This document shows positions 1-9,815 of a stretch of 64,000 bases of DNA, piece after piece. This DNA is from Saccharibacter floricola DSM 15669 (GTDB lineage: Bacteria; Pseudomonadota; Alphaproteobacteria; Acetobacterales; Acetobacteraceae), in the NCBI RefSeq assembly GCF_000378165.1, contig NZ_KB899340.1, forward strand, positions 48,914-112,913, in the 5' to 3' direction. The position numbers and the translations under genes are program-made. Position 1 is the stretch's first letter, and each line of letters opens with the position of its first letter. The notes beneath the pieces were generated by a model. That model was not told the origin of the DNA. It did not search any database and worked only from the letters and a program-made list of their open reading frames with translations.

Positions 1-844
1 CCAGCATTGAGCGCGTTAGAATGGCGATTTGGCCTGCATGTTTTGGATACGGCCCATAAACGATCTCCGCCTCTTGCGCATTAGGGTCAAGATGCAACAA
101 CCGCTTCACTTCCGCTTGAATCGCTTGAAGATTGCTATCCGAGGTTGCCGTTAAGACGAGATATGCGTGCTCAGGGCCATCTGTGCTTGGAGTGCCATTA
201 CTGCTACCACTGGATGAGGATTTCTTTTTACCAGACGATTCATCAGGCTCATCGGTCGTGATACGCACCGTCATCGCCCCCGCCGCCTGAAGCTGCTTGA
301 GGTCATGCAAAAGCAAGTAAAACCGAACAGACCCCCCACCAAAAGGCCCCGTTCCCAACCCGCGTACATTTGAAAGCCCGTCAATGGACTGCGCCGTTAA
401 ACGCAACAGCGTATCAATAGGCATACCCCCCAAGCTCAACGGCATAATCACCGTTGGGGAAATAGGGCGGATGATATTTTCTGCGTATTGTTGCCCAGTC
501 AACGGCTGATACGTCACGGTCGGATTCTCTGCCATAGAGAGCGACCCTTGCCCGAAGAAATAATTGCTCACCGCGGACGCTGGATAACCATAATACCCAC
601 CGCTCATGCTGCGCGTGTAGTTATACCCGGCAATAACCTGCGTTGTATCCAGAAACGTTGGCGGGTCTGCATAACGCAAACGCACAATGTTCAGCAGCAT
701 TTCACGCTTCTGCGTTTCCCCCAAAGCGCGCGAATACGCCAACTGGTCATGCTGCATTTGCCGAGGGCCTAAGCTGACACAGCCTTGAAACCCACAAAAC
801 ATCCCCAACCCCATAACCAGCGTTATGATGCGCCTTAGAAACAC
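1..844 (-). CDS. Lipoprotein of unknown function, partial (C-terminus outside window)
   Basis: The reading frame is open on the minus strand from a GTG at 844 to the left edge, giving 281 residues without a stop. The N-terminus is a clear lipoprotein signal: two arginines, a hydrophobic stretch and a lipobox ending in Cys22 (F-Q-G-C). The mature part begins with a conserved-looking segment around 'LLNIVRLRYADPPTF'. A Lys/Ser/Gly-rich low-complexity linker (around residues 195-210) precedes a mixed alpha/beta part. There is no good ribosome binding site before GTG 844 or before the alternative ATG at 814; I chose 844 because it gives the complete signal peptide. I do not recognise the family. 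It is divergent from dnaK. Confidence 0.7.
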   Translation of the reverse strand, partial: MFLRRIITLVMGLGMFCGFQGCVSLGPRQMQHDQLAYSRALGETQKREMLLNIVRLRYADPPTFLDTTQVIAGYNYTRSMSGGYYGYPASAVSNYFFGQGSLSMAENPTVTYQPLTGQQYAENIIRPISPTVIMPLSLGGMPIDTLLRLTAQSIDGLSNVRGLGTGPFGGGSVRFYLLLHDLKQLQAAGAMTVRITTDEPDESSGKKKSSSSGSSNGTPSTDGPEHAYLVLTATSDSNLQAIQAEVKRLLHLDPNAQEAEIVYGPYPKHAGQIAILTRSML

Positions 845-1169
845 GGCATCATAACGATACCACGACGAAAAGAAAAAACATTGGAACAGGAGGGCACACT
901 CCGACGACTGTCATAGCTCCCTTGATTGTGGCGCAAGCCGCCCCAGAATGGAAGCCATCTTACCAAGATAATCGCACCATGTACGACAAAAACTCTCGCC
1001 CTAACATGTTCTTTACTCTTGAAAATGATCCATAATCTTCTTAGCTTGTCATTATAAGTGAGGTCTAAGATACCTCTGGTAGATTGACCGCATTTTGTTA
1101 CGTCACAATAGGGTCGCCTCCTGATGCCGCAAAAGGGTCGGGCGCGACCGCTGAAAAGGACAAAGACCT
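845..1169. other. Intergenic region between lipoprotein and dnaK
   Basis: These 325 bases separate two divergent genes and should hold both promoters. I see no CIRCE-type inverted repeat. I could not place a convincing RpoH promoter either; CTTGAAA at 1018 lacks a matching -10. The dnaK ribosome binding site is the AAAGGA about 10 bases before 1170. No gene is apparent. Confidence 0.5.
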
Positions 1170-3077
1170 ATGGGTAAAGTAATTGGTATTGACCTTGGTA
1201 CAACCAACTCCTGCGTTGCTGTGCGCGACGGGAATGAAACTAAGGTTATTGAAAACAGCGAAGGCGCACGCACAACCCCATCCGTGGTTGCTTTTACAGA
1301 TAAAGGTGAGCGCCTTGTTGGTCAGGCTGCAAAACGTCAGGCTGTTACCAACCCAACAAACACACTCTATGCTGTTAAGCGCCTTATTGGCCGTCGTTAT
1401 GACGACCCAACCGTCGCTAAAGATAAAGAGATGGTTCCGTACGAGATCGTCCGTGGCGACAATGGCGATGCATGGGTGAGCGCACGTGGCGAGAAATACG
1501 CCCCTGCACAGATTTCTGCTTTCATCCTCGGTAAGATGAAGGAAACCGCTGAAGCTTATCTTGGCGAGAAAGTGACTGAAGCAGTCATCACCGTCCCTGC
1601 TTACTTTAACGATGCACAGCGTCAAGCAACACGTGATGCCGGTCGTATTGCAGGTCTGGATGTCAAGCGCATCATTAACGAGCCAACATCTGCTGCTCTG
1701 GCTTATGGTCTGGAAAAGAGCGATTCTGGCCATGTGGCTGTGTATGACTTGGGTGGTGGGACATTCGATATCTCCATCTTGGAAATCTCCGATGGCGTGA
1801 TTGAAGTGAAATCCACCAACGGTGATACCTTCCTCGGTGGTGAAGACTTCGATAACAAGATCATCGAATTCCTTGCTGACGAATTCAAGCGTGATCAAGG
1901 CGTTGACATTCGCGGCGATAAGATGGCTCTGCAGCGCTTAAAAGAAGCCGCTGAAAAAGCAAAGATTGAGCTGTCTTCCGCGAAGGAAACAGAAGTCAAC
2001 CTGCCCTTCATTACCGCAGACGCTTCTGGCCCTAAGCATTTGGTGGTTCGCGTCAGCCGTGCGAAGCTGGAAAGCTTGGTTGAAGACCTCATCAAGCGCT
2101 CCTTGGAACCATGCAAGCAAGCTCTGAAGGATGCTGGCCTGTCCACAAGCGAGATCAATGACGTGATCTTGGTCGGTGGTATGACCCGTATGCCGAAGGT
2201 TGTTGAGAGCGTTCAGGAATTCTTCGGGAAAGAACCAGCCCGCAATGTGAACCCAGACGAAGTCGTCGCTATTGGTGCTGGTATTCAGGGCGCCGTGCTG
2301 CAGGGTGACGTTAAGGACGTTCTGCTGCTGGACGTGACCCCACTGTCCCTCGGTATTGAAACACTCGGTGGTGTCTTCACCCGTCTGATTGATCGTAACA
2401 CGACCATTCCGACCAAAAAGAGCCAGACCTTCTCAACTGCCGAAGATAATCAGCCTGCTGTGACCATTAAGGTCTTCCAGGGTGAGCGCGAGATGGCTGC
2501 TGACAACAAACTGCTCGGCAACTTTGACCTGCAGGGGATCGCACCAGCTCCACGCGGTGTGCCACAGATTGAAGTGACCTTCGATATTGATGCGAACGGT
2601 ATCGTCAACGTCTCCGCTAAGGATAAGGCAACGGGTAAGGAACAGAAGATCCAGATCCAAGCCTCTGGTGGTCTGTCCGATGACGACATCGACCGTATGG
2701 TGAAGGAAGCTGAAGCAAACGCTGATGCTGACAAAGCCCGTCGTGAGCTCATTGAACAGCGCAACGCTACAGAAGGCCTGATCCATCAGACAGAGAAATC
2801 CATCTCTGAAGGTGGGGATAAGGTTCCTGCTGCTGATAAGACCGAAGCAGAAGAAGCCATCAAGGCTGCTCGCGAAGCTCTTGAAGGTGACAATGCTGAA
2901 GCGATCAAGAGCGCAAGCGATCGTCTGACACAGGCCGCCATGAAGGTTGGTCAGGCTGTCCATCAGGGTGCTGAAGGCCAGCAAGGTGCTGAAGGGGCTC
3001 AAGAGTCTGGTAAGAAAGATGAAGACGTCGTCGATGCTGAATTCGAAGATGTCGATGATAAGAAGAAGAAAGACTAA
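1170..3077 (+). CDS. dnaK: Molecular chaperone DnaK (Hsp70)
   Basis: The product is a cytoplasmic ATP-dependent chaperone that binds unfolded hydrophobic segments and cycles with DnaJ and GrpE. At 635 residues it has the normal family length. The ATPase domain opens with the phosphate-binding motif IDLGTTNS (residues 7-14) and contains the second signature DLGGGTFD near 190. The peptide-binding domain follows the hydrophobic linker '[13 protein letters not shown]' near 385-397. The C-terminal lid ends in an acidic, lysine-capped tail ([12 protein letters not shown]). The start is fixed by AAAGGA upstream. dnaJ follows after 136 bases in the same direction, but a terminator lies between them. 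Confidence 0.99.
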   Translation: MGKVIGIDLGTTNSCVAVRDGNETKVIENSEGARTTPSVVAFTDKGERLVGQAAKRQAVTNPTNTLYAVKRLIGRRYDDPTVAKDKEMVPYEIVRGDNGDAWVSARGEKYAPAQISAFILGKMKETAEAYLGEKVTEAVITVPAYFNDAQRQATRDAGRIAGLDVKRIINEPTSAALAYGLEKSDSGHVAVYDLGGGTFDISILEISDGVIEVKSTNGDTFLGGEDFDNKIIEFLADEFKRDQGVDIRGDKMALQRLKEAAEKAKIELSSAKETEVNLPFITADASGPKHLVVRVSRAKLESLVEDLIKRSLEPCKQALKDAGLSTSEINDVILVGGMTRMPKVVESVQEFFGKEPARNVNPDEVVAIGAGIQGAVLQGDVKDVLLLDVTPLSLGIETLGGVFTRLIDRNTTIPTKKSQTFSTAEDNQPAVTIKVFQGEREMAADNKLLGNFDLQGIAPAPRGVPQIEVTFDIDANGIVNVSAKDKATGKEQKIQIQASGGLSDDDIDRMVKEAEANADADKARRELIEQRNATEGLIHQTEKSISEGGDKVPAADKTEAEEAIKAAREALEGDNAEAIKSASDRLTQAAMKVGQAVHQGAEGQQGAEGAQESGKKDEDVVDAEFEDVDDKKKKD

Positions 3078-3130
3078 TCAGGCGGAGTGCGTATTAAACT
3101 GAGGAAGCCCTTAGTTTAATCCACCCCTGA

Positions 3131-3168
3131 GGGCGCCTCTTCCCGTTCAAGGGGAGGCGCCCTTTCTT
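3131..3168 (+). terminator. Rho-independent terminator after dnaK
   Basis: GGGCGCCTC (3131-3139) pairs perfectly with GAGGCGCCC (3154-3162) and is followed by TTTCTTC. It lies between dnaK and dnaJ, so dnaJ probably receives only read-through or has its own promoter. Confidence 0.8.
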
Positions 3169-3213
3169 CATGGGGCCCCATCTGCCGATCACCCTCGAGA
3201 AATGAGGACCGAC

Positions 3214-4359
3214 ATGGCCACAAGTATAGATTATTACGAACTTCTGAGTGTTTCTCGCACCGCAAGTGGTGACGAAATTAAGCGCGCTTATCGCAAGCAA
3301 GCCATGCGCTACCACCCAGACCGTAACCCCGGCGATAAAGAAGCAGAACAAAAGTTCAAAGACATCAGCGCCGCTTATGATGTTCTCAAAGATGAACAAA
3401 AGCGCGCAGCCTATGACCAGTACGGCCATGAAGCTTTTGAAAGCGGCATGGGCGGCGGAGGCGGCGGCTTCGGCGGTGGTGGTGGCTTTGGCGGCTTCGA
3501 TGCTGGCGGTCTTGGCGACATCTTTGAACAGATGTTCGGCATGGGCGGTCGTCGTGGTGGCCCGCGCCAACAGAGCGCCGCAGACGTGCAGGTGCAAGTT
3601 GAGATCAGTCTTGCTGAAGCCTTTAGTGGCGTTAGCAAAAATGTTGAGGTCAAGACACGCACGAACTGCTCAAGCTGCAACGGCTCCGGCTCTGCTGACC
3701 CTAACGCGAAGCGTTCAACCTGTGCGACCTGTCATGGCCGCGGGGTTGTCCGTGCACAACAAGGCTTCTTCCTTGTAGAGCGCCCCTGCCCAACCTGCCA
3801 TGGCTCTGGCCAAACAGTCGCGAATCCTTGCAAGAGCTGCCAAGGCAGCGGCACGGAAGCTGCTAAGGAAAGTGTCAAAATCGACATCCCAGCCGGGATT
3901 GAAGATGGCACCCGCATCCGCGTTGCTGGTAAGGGCGAGTCTGGTGGTGAAGGCATTGTCCCTGGGGATCTGTATGTGCTCGTCACTGTGGAAGGACATG
4001 ACCTCTTCCAACGTGATGGCGCCAATATTTATTGCCGCGTTCCCCTGCGCCTAACACAGGCCGCCTTGGGCACCGAAATCGAAGTGCCCGTTATTGACGG
4101 TAGCCGCACGAAGGTGAAAATCCCTGCTGGAACACAAGCAGGAGAAACATTCCGCCTCCGTGGTAAAGGCTTCTCCGTTCTGCACTCCAGTGCACGTGGG
4201 GATATGTATCTTCAGGTTTCTGTTGAAACACCAAAGAACCTCACGAAACGGCAGCGTGAATTATTGGAGGAATTTGAAGACGCCTCTGGCGATAGTCACA
4301 AAGCCAGTCCAGAAAGCAGCGGATTTTTTGCCCGCGTTAAAGAATTCTTTGAAAACTAA
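3214..4359 (+). CDS. dnaJ: Co-chaperone DnaJ (Hsp40, type I)
   Basis: DnaJ delivers substrates to DnaK and stimulates its ATPase. All type I domains are present in order: the J domain with HPD at residues 34-36, a Gly/Phe-rich linker (about 76-105), four CxxCxGxG zinc motifs (C-S-S-C, C-A-T-C, C-P-T-C, C-K-S-C), and a C-terminal beta-sandwich. Length is 381 residues from this start. I chose ATG 3214 over the in-frame ATG at 3202 because GAGG at 3205-3208 is a properly spaced ribosome binding site for 3214 and would lie inside the gene otherwise. Confidence 0.97.
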   Translation: MATSIDYYELLSVSRTASGDEIKRAYRKQAMRYHPDRNPGDKEAEQKFKDISAAYDVLKDEQKRAAYDQYGHEAFESGMGGGGGGFGGGGGFGGFDAGGLGDIFEQMFGMGGRRGGPRQQSAADVQVQVEISLAEAFSGVSKNVEVKTRTNCSSCNGSGSADPNAKRSTCATCHGRGVVRAQQGFFLVERPCPTCHGSGQTVANPCKSCQGSGTEAAKESVKIDIPAGIEDGTRIRVAGKGESGGEGIVPGDLYVLVTVEGHDLFQRDGANIYCRVPLRLTQAALGTEIEVPVIDGSRTKVKIPAGTQAGETFRLRGKGFSVLHSSARGDMYLQVSVETPKNLTKRQRELLEEFEDASGDSHKASPESSGFFARVKEFFEN

Positions 4360-4370
4360 GGATTCTTTTC

Positions 4371-4400
4371 CCCCGGAAGAGCAATCTTCCGGGGTTTTTT
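4371..4400 (+). terminator. Rho-independent terminator after dnaJ
   Basis: A perfect ten-base stem, CCCCGGAAGA / TCTTCCGGGG, with a GCAA tetraloop is followed directly by six T. It starts 11 bases after the dnaJ stop. Confidence 0.95.
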
Positions 4401-4882
4401 ATTCCTCAAACTGCTTGAAATATTCGGGAGAATGGAGAGGCTTCAGGTTAGGCACGTGTAAGCCATCTTGAAGACTCCAGACAGTAGCCGCCCGCTAAGA
4501 AGCCTTCCATCATACATATGTCGATATCTGCCTCTTTTATCTAAGTAAGTGATCTCCTTCTCTATTATCGCCATCTCAAAACAATCCGTTCATTATAAGA
4601 ATGAATTTCTGCTGGTCATTTGCTCTTTAAGCGCAAGACGATAATCAGACAGATGAATTGGTCATTGACTATGCTTTCTATTCTGAATGTCAGCTATAGA
4701 TTTAACAAAATTACTCATCTGTCATAACCCTATCTCATAGCTCAAAACCCTAACCCCTTGTTTCTCAAGAGTTAAAATTGCATCACCCCGTCTATAAATA
4801 GGTTAAACTTATTTTAATTATAAAAACTTCTTGTAAAAGCTACATGCGAACTATAGTGAGAATCAATCTCAACTGGAGATAG
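4401..4882. other. AT-rich intergenic region before the porin operon
   Basis: I see no convincing gene in these 480 bases. A putative promoter for the porin operon is TTGTAA (4831-4836) with TATAGT (4852-4857), spacer 15, about 26 bases before the start codon. A short minus-strand open stretch (4494-4399) reads like a protein C-terminus but has no start; I do not call it. Confidence 0.4.
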
Positions 4883-6385
4883 ATGTTCATGCCTCACACC
4901 CTGCCTCTCTTTGTTTCGAAATGCAGACGATCATCCTCTTCCCTTTGTGGGATTTTTTTAGGTATCGCCGGGTTTGGTTTTTTAACCAATACAGCTACCG
5001 CCGTTCCCCCACGTGTCAACTTAAGCAATGCCATGAACGCGGAAGACGAATCCTCTTCAGGTGTTTTTGGTTTCCTCTCAAACTGGCGTAGAACAGCCAA
5101 TCTTCTAGGAAATATGTGGGGACTCCGCTCCGAACTTGGAAAATATGGAGCCACTTTAGCCATCCAAGAAACCTCCGAAGTCATGGGCAATCCAACGGGC
5201 GGCATTCACCGTGGTGCCGCTTATAATGGCCTCACTCAAGCTGTTTTGCAGGTTAATACACAACGTGCTTTTGGTTGGTATGGCGGCACATTCAATGTCA
5301 GTATGGAACAAATTCACGGCCGCAGCCTCAGTGCCGATAATTTAGGAGTGCTTCAAACGGCCAGTGGGATTGAAGCCGATCGTTCTTCACGTTTGTGGGA
5401 ACTCTGGTTTGATCAGAAGTTTTTTGACCAACAACAATTAGACATCAAAATAGGTCAGCAAAGTCTCGACCAAGAATATATGATCAGCAGTAATGCCCTA
5501 ACATTCGTCAACACAATGTTCGGCTGGCCTATGGTGCCCTCAGCCGACCTCCCCGGCGGGGGGCCTGCCTATCCTCTTTCAACCTTAGGAGCACGCGCCC
5601 GCTACTGGCTTGCAACACCTCTTTACCTCATTGGTGGCGTGTATAGCGGGAGCCCTTCACGCTCTTGGTCTGACGACCCACAAAAGAGTAATAGCACCGG
5701 CACAAGCTTTCCGCTCAATCGTGGCGTCATGGCTATTGCAGAGCTGCAATATGTGTACCCTGCACTAGGGGCTATGGTCTCTCCTGATGGCAATCAACCC
5801 CTCTCTTATACATATCGTTTGGGTGGATGGTATGATTCCGAACCCTTTGGAGATCAATATTACGACAACACCCACACACCGCTTGCCTCTCCCGATAGTA
5901 CAGGGGTGCCACGCAATCATCGCGGTGCTTTCAGCCTCTATGCCGTTATGGATCAAATGATCTGGCGTAGCCATGGAACAGACCCTAACCGTACGATCAA
6001 CATCTTCGGTCGTGTGATGGGCACGCCTCAATCAGAGCGTGTTCCTGTCGATTTTAGTATGAATTTCGGTCTTACCTTCAAAGACCCGTTACCTTATCGA
6101 ACTGATGATACATTCGGCATCGGTATGGGATATACGCATGTCAGTAGCGCCCTTGCCCGCAATGATAAAGCCATTCACCGCTACACAGGCAATTACTCTC
6201 CCGCCCAAGGTGGCGAGACCTTCGTAGAAATGACCTACCAGTACCAGTTTTGTGGATGGATGCAGTGGCAACCCGACCTTCAATATATCTTTAACCCCAG
6301 CGGGGGGATTCCCAACCCTGTTCACCCTGACCGCCGCATTAAAGACGAGCTTATCCTAGGCTTCCGTACCAATATCGCTCTGTAA
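4883..6385 (+). CDS. oprB: OprB-family carbohydrate-selective porin
   Basis: This is an outer-membrane beta-barrel of the OprB family, which lets sugars diffuse into the periplasm where acetic acid bacteria oxidise them. At 500 residues it has the usual size. An N-terminal signal peptide precedes the mature region. Family hallmarks include the early segment 'ANLLGNMWGLRSELGKYG', the 'IKIGQQSLDQEY' strand with its conserved acidic loop, and a C-terminal strand 'DELILGFRTNIAL' ending in a beta-barrel terminus. GGAG six bases before ATG 4883 supports the start. It heads an operon with the propeller protein (9-base gap) and the DyP peroxidase. The sugar transported cannot be told from sequence. 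Confidence 0.92.
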   Translation: MFMPHTLPLFVSKCRRSSSSLCGIFLGIAGFGFLTNTATAVPPRVNLSNAMNAEDESSSGVFGFLSNWRRTANLLGNMWGLRSELGKYGATLAIQETSEVMGNPTGGIHRGAAYNGLTQAVLQVNTQRAFGWYGGTFNVSMEQIHGRSLSADNLGVLQTASGIEADRSSRLWELWFDQKFFDQQQLDIKIGQQSLDQEYMISSNALTFVNTMFGWPMVPSADLPGGGPAYPLSTLGARARYWLATPLYLIGGVYSGSPSRSWSDDPQKSNSTGTSFPLNRGVMAIAELQYVYPALGAMVSPDGNQPLSYTYRLGGWYDSEPFGDQYYDNTHTPLASPDSTGVPRNHRGAFSLYAVMDQMIWRSHGTDPNRTINIFGRVMGTPQSERVPVDFSMNFGLTFKDPLPYRTDDTFGIGMGYTHVSSALARNDKAIHRYTGNYSPAQGGETFVEMTYQYQFCGWMQWQPDLQYIFNPSGGIPNPVHPDRRIKDELILGFRTNIAL

Positions 6386-6394
6386 GGATCCCTT

Positions 6395-7552
6395 ATGTTT
6401 TCCCGTTCTGTCCGTCTTTTCGGCCTTCTTGGCTGTATGACATCCATCCTCTTTTCCAATGCCCATGCTGAAAGGCGAGGGTTTCTGGAAACGATCCACC
6501 GCCATAAAACACTTGCCTCTACCAGCCCCGGCAATGGAGACTTAAACCCCTATGCCATCGTTCCTGTTCCACATGATATGGGCATATTGCATAAAGATGA
6601 TGTACTCATCACAAACTTCAATAATATTAATAACTTACAAGGGACGGGCACGACTATTGTCGCCTATTCTCCACAAACCAAGAATATCTCTGTCTTTGCT
6701 GACCTCCCCCCTAATCTCCCTTCATGCCCGGGCGGCATTGGCCTCACAACAGCACTCACTGTTCTCAAATCTGGCTGGGTTATTGTAGGCAGTGCCCCCA
6801 GTAAAGATGGCTCCACGCGCACACGCGGTGAAGGCTGTATGATCGTTCTGGATGCGAACGGAAAACTGGTCACCACTTGGAAGGGCCCCGATATTAGCGC
6901 CCCTTGGGGAGACATTGCCCTTAAAGATAATGGCGATACCGCCTCGCTCTTCGTCTCTATGTCAGGGTTTGATCTCCCAGGGCCGAATGTTTTAGACCCT
7001 ACGACGCATTATCCCCCTATTTTACAAAAAGCGACCGTTATGCGCTTTGACCTCACTATTCCTAAAGGTCAGCCCCCTGCTATTGCTCATCAAACCGTCA
7101 TTGCACGTGGCTTTTCCGCTCGTGCTGACCGCGATAATTATCTCTTTGGCCCCACAGGCTTAGCCCTTGATGACGATGGCACTCTATATGTTACCGATGG
7201 TTACGATAATGAAGTGACCGCTATTGATGATGCCCTTCACCGTACCAATCCCATCTTACGGAAAGATGATGCTGTCGGGCGGGTCATTACCAAAGGTGGT
7301 CTGTTAAACTGGCCACTCGCTATGATGTGGGTACCAGGCCATCATCTCTTGATCGCTAATGGTCGTAACGGTCAAGTCGTGGAAATTGATCCAGCGGCAA
7401 AGAAGCAAATCTACGCTCAATGGGTTGATAACGACCAAGCCCAGCAGCCACCCGGCAATGGAGACCTTTTCGGACTCGCAATGACACCTGACAACACGGG
7501 TTTCTATTATGTCGAGGACGATATGAATACACTCAATCTCAGTGCCCCGTAA
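6395..7552 (+). CDS. Secreted NHL/SMP-30-like beta-propeller protein
   Basis: The 385-residue product carries a signal peptide ending in S-N-A-H-A near residue 25, so it is periplasmic or secreted. The body is rich in propeller-blade strands such as 'GPTGLALDDDGTLYVTDGYDNEVTAID' split over adjacent blades, 'HHLLIANGRNGQVVEID' and 'GDLFGLAMTPDNTGFYYVED', typical of NHL or lactonase-type propellers. No catalytic residues can be assigned. It lies 9 bases after oprB (AAGGAT ribosome binding site) and 9 bases before the DyP gene, so the three genes are almost certainly one transcript. A partner role for the peroxidase or a sugar-lactone function are both possible. Confidence 0.75.
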   Translation: MFSRSVRLFGLLGCMTSILFSNAHAERRGFLETIHRHKTLASTSPGNGDLNPYAIVPVPHDMGILHKDDVLITNFNNINNLQGTGTTIVAYSPQTKNISVFADLPPNLPSCPGGIGLTTALTVLKSGWVIVGSAPSKDGSTRTRGEGCMIVLDANGKLVTTWKGPDISAPWGDIALKDNGDTASLFVSMSGFDLPGPNVLDPTTHYPPILQKATVMRFDLTIPKGQPPAIAHQTVIARGFSARADRDNYLFGPTGLALDDDGTLYVTDGYDNEVTAIDDALHRTNPILRKDDAVGRVITKGGLLNWPLAMMWVPGHHLLIANGRNGQVVEIDPAAKKQIYAQWVDNDQAQQPPGNGDLFGLAMTPDNTGFYYVEDDMNTLNLSAP

Positions 7553-7561
7553 GGTAAGATT

Positions 7562-8764
7562 ATGACATCTCACTTTTCTTTGTCGCGACGGCATTTTATG
7601 GGTGGCGCTCTGAGCGCTGCCGCCTTCAACGCTTTGTCTCACTCCGCCCATGCTCAGGCCGAGGCAACCCAGCATCAACCGGGTATTGTCACACCCCAGC
7701 AGCCCTATATCTACTTCCTCACCCTTGACCTCCCGTCTGATCAAAAGGCAGATCTCATCGCGTTGATGAAGCAATGGAGTGAGGCAGCTACGGCGCTCAT
7801 GGCCGGGCAAGCACGCCCAGACTTCCCCTCTCCTCACGAGGTCGCCTCCCTCAAAGGAGCACACCTTACCCTGACCTTTGGGTTTGGGCCGAGTATTTTC
7901 CTCCATGATGGGAAAGACCGCTACGGGCTTCTTTCTCGTCGTCCAGCCGCTTTAGCTGACCTTCCACATTTTAATGGCGATCAACTCATAGCCGCCCGTT
8001 CTGGAGGAGATCTCTGCATCCAAAGCTGTGCCGATGATCCTGAAGCCGCCTTCTACGCTGTGCGTGTCTTAATACACCTCGCTTATGGTCGCGTTGAACC
8101 GCGCTGGAGCCAGCATGGCTTTCTCCCCCATTACTCCAAAACGCACACACCGCGTAATCTTATGGGCTTCAAAGATGGCACAATAAATCCCAATAATCAC
8201 TCTCCGCAAGAAATGCGTGATATTGTCTGGGCAGATCCGACCGCATGCCCATGGATGGCAGGCGGCAGCTACCTTGTCGCCCGTCAGATCCGCATTGCCC
8301 TAGAACATTGGGACAACATGAACGTCCCGTTTCAAGAACAAACCATGGGTCGGCAAAAATATTCCGGCGCCCCCATTGGCGGCACACGCGAACACCAACC
8401 TCTTACCCTTAAAGAAACAGACAAAGACGGAAACCTGCTGACCGCTGAAACCGCCCATGCACGCCTCGCCGCTCCAGAAGAAAACGGCGGAGCGCAAATG
8501 CTCAGACGCGCCTATTCCTATAATAACGGCTTAAGCTATATTGCTGAGCGCTGGCCACCCTGGCGCCAAGGGAATGAATTTGATGTCGGTCTCCTCTTCT
8601 TAGCCTACCAAAAAGACCCACGCACCGCCTTCACGAAACTGTTCGAGAAGATGGCAAAATTCGATATGATGAATCAGTTTACGACCCATATCGGCAGCGC
8701 CCTCTTTGCTTGCCCCGGGATTGCACCAGGCCGTTATGTTGGCGCCACTCTCTTAGAAGAGTGA
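7562..8764 (+). CDS. Dye-decolorizing peroxidase (DyP), Tat-exported
   Basis: This is a heme peroxidase of the DyP superfamily. The N-terminus is a twin-arginine signal, S-R-R-H-F-M at residues 8-13, followed by a hydrophobic stretch and A-H-A, so the folded heme enzyme is exported to the periplasm. The DyP signature GxxDG is GFKDG at 202-206, with catalytic Asp205. The C-terminal heme region has 'TTHIGSALFACPG'. Its length (400) and Tat signal match class A/EfeB-type enzymes. The efeU and efeO genes of an iron-uptake operon are absent here; the partners are a porin and a beta-propeller. A hairpin (CTCCCCCTC 8774-8782 / GAGGGGGAG 8801-8809) follows the stop but lacks a T-run. Confidence 0.93.
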   Translation: MTSHFSLSRRHFMGGALSAAAFNALSHSAHAQAEATQHQPGIVTPQQPYIYFLTLDLPSDQKADLIALMKQWSEAATALMAGQARPDFPSPHEVASLKGAHLTLTFGFGPSIFLHDGKDRYGLLSRRPAALADLPHFNGDQLIAARSGGDLCIQSCADDPEAAFYAVRVLIHLAYGRVEPRWSQHGFLPHYSKTHTPRNLMGFKDGTINPNNHSPQEMRDIVWADPTACPWMAGGSYLVARQIRIALEHWDNMNVPFQEQTMGRQKYSGAPIGGTREHQPLTLKETDKDGNLLTAETAHARLAAPEENGGAQMLRRAYSYNNGLSYIAERWPPWRQGNEFDVGLLFLAYQKDPRTAFTKLFEKMAKFDMMNQFTTHIGSALFACPGIAPGRYVGATLLEE

Positions 8765-8958
8765 TCTTTCACACTCCCCCTCCACAGCGCGCTACTTCTA
8801 GAGGGGGAGCGTCGTGCGTACCCACAGTCGCCTCTTTTCTGATAAGACTATACTTTACAATTAATAGACGACATAAGCCCTTATCACCTCATACATGTTC
8901 AACAATTTCCGTTTCAGCACCCCCTTGCCTTCTGCGCATGAGCGGGCATGATCGCACC

Positions 8959-9717
8959 ATGACACATTCTTCTTCTCCCCGTATCGGTATTGCTGGCATC
9001 ACCGGCCGGCTTGGTTCCCTCTGCGCACAAGAAGCTGGCCCGCTTCTCGCCGGTGGCCTGTCGCGCCACGCAGACCCTGCCCGCAATATTGTGACAGATG
9101 CCAGCACACTCGCCCAATCATGTGACGTCATTATTGATGTCAGCCATGCAAGCCTCGTGCCCCATCATGCGCGCGCTTTTGCTGAGGCTGGTTGCGCTTG
9201 GGTGCTCGGCACAACCGGTTTGGATAAGACAGCTCAAGCTGCCGTCAATGATGCTTCTAAAACCATTGCTGTGTTGCAAGCGGCTAATTTCTCCCCCGCT
9301 TTAACCATGCTGCTCGCCTTAGCACGCGAACTCGGCGCCGCTTTACCGGACTATGACGCTGAAATTGCTGAGACCCACCATCGCCAAAAGGTCGACGCCC
9401 CCTCTGGCACGGCACTCGCCATCGGTCGCGCTGTGGCAGCCGGGCGTAACGTCCCTTTCGACCAAGTCGCCCGTATGGATCAAAACGGCAAACGTCCCGA
9501 TGGTGCTATCGGTTTTGCTTCATTGCGCGGTGGGCAAGTCGTCGGTGAGCATGACCTCCATTTCTACGCTGCAGATGAAGATATTACCCTCTCTCATCGC
9601 GCACTTGACCGGCGTGTCTTCGCCCGTGGCGCGCTCAAAGCAGCGCACTGGCTGGCGCACCATCGTGATGCAGGCCTGTATGGCATGGAAGATGCGCTTA
9701 GAAAGCATACAGACTAA
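8959..9717 (+). CDS. dapB: 4-hydroxy-tetrahydrodipicolinate reductase DapB
   Basis: DapB reduces hydroxy-tetrahydrodipicolinate with NAD(P)H in the lysine and meso-diaminopimelate pathway. The Rossmann motif is 'GIAGITGRLG' at the N-terminus. The catalytic segment 'ETHHRQKVDAPSGTA' carries His140/His141 and Lys144 and is diagnostic. From ATG 8959 the protein has 252 residues, normal for the family. The frame is open further upstream to 8710 and includes an ATG at 8938, but that would add residues before the Rossmann motif that do not fit DapB. No clear ribosome binding site is seen. asd, another gene of this pathway, lies at 17.3-18.3 kb. Confidence 0.95.
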   Translation: MTHSSSPRIGIAGITGRLGSLCAQEAGPLLAGGLSRHADPARNIVTDASTLAQSCDVIIDVSHASLVPHHARAFAEAGCAWVLGTTGLDKTAQAAVNDASKTIAVLQAANFSPALTMLLALARELGAALPDYDAEIAETHHRQKVDAPSGTALAIGRAVAAGRNVPFDQVARMDQNGKRPDGAIGFASLRGGQVVGEHDLHFYAADEDITLSHRALDRRVFARGALKAAHWLAHHRDAGLYGMEDALRKHTD

Positions 9718-9815
9718 CTCGTTGTAAAATAAAAGGAAATGAGCGCTTCTCTCTCTTAAAATCGCCTTTCCCCTTGACCCGTGGCGTTATTTACGCCAAG
9801 CGATGAGTCCCTCAT

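Noticed and set aside
845..1169. CIRCE operator or RpoH promoter before dnaK
   Set aside because: No matching inverted repeat; CTTGAAA at 1018 lacks a consensus -10 at usual distance.
1098..1898. Long minus-strand frame across dnaK
   Set aside because: It mirrors dnaK codons on the opposite strand and has no family-like sequence; dnaK is certain.
4399..4494. Minus-strand open stretch reading like a protein C-terminus downstream of dnaJ
   Set aside because: Only about 30 codons, no start codon, no terminator for that strand; could be chance.
8710..8958. Upstream extension of dapB
   Set aside because: It overlaps the DyP gene end and the intergenic hairpin and adds residues not found in DapB.
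9739..9759. Six-codon frame with AAAAGGA before it, as a possible metK leader peptide
   Set aside because: The ribosome binding site is only two bases from the ATG and the codons carry no methionine run or other regulatory signal.
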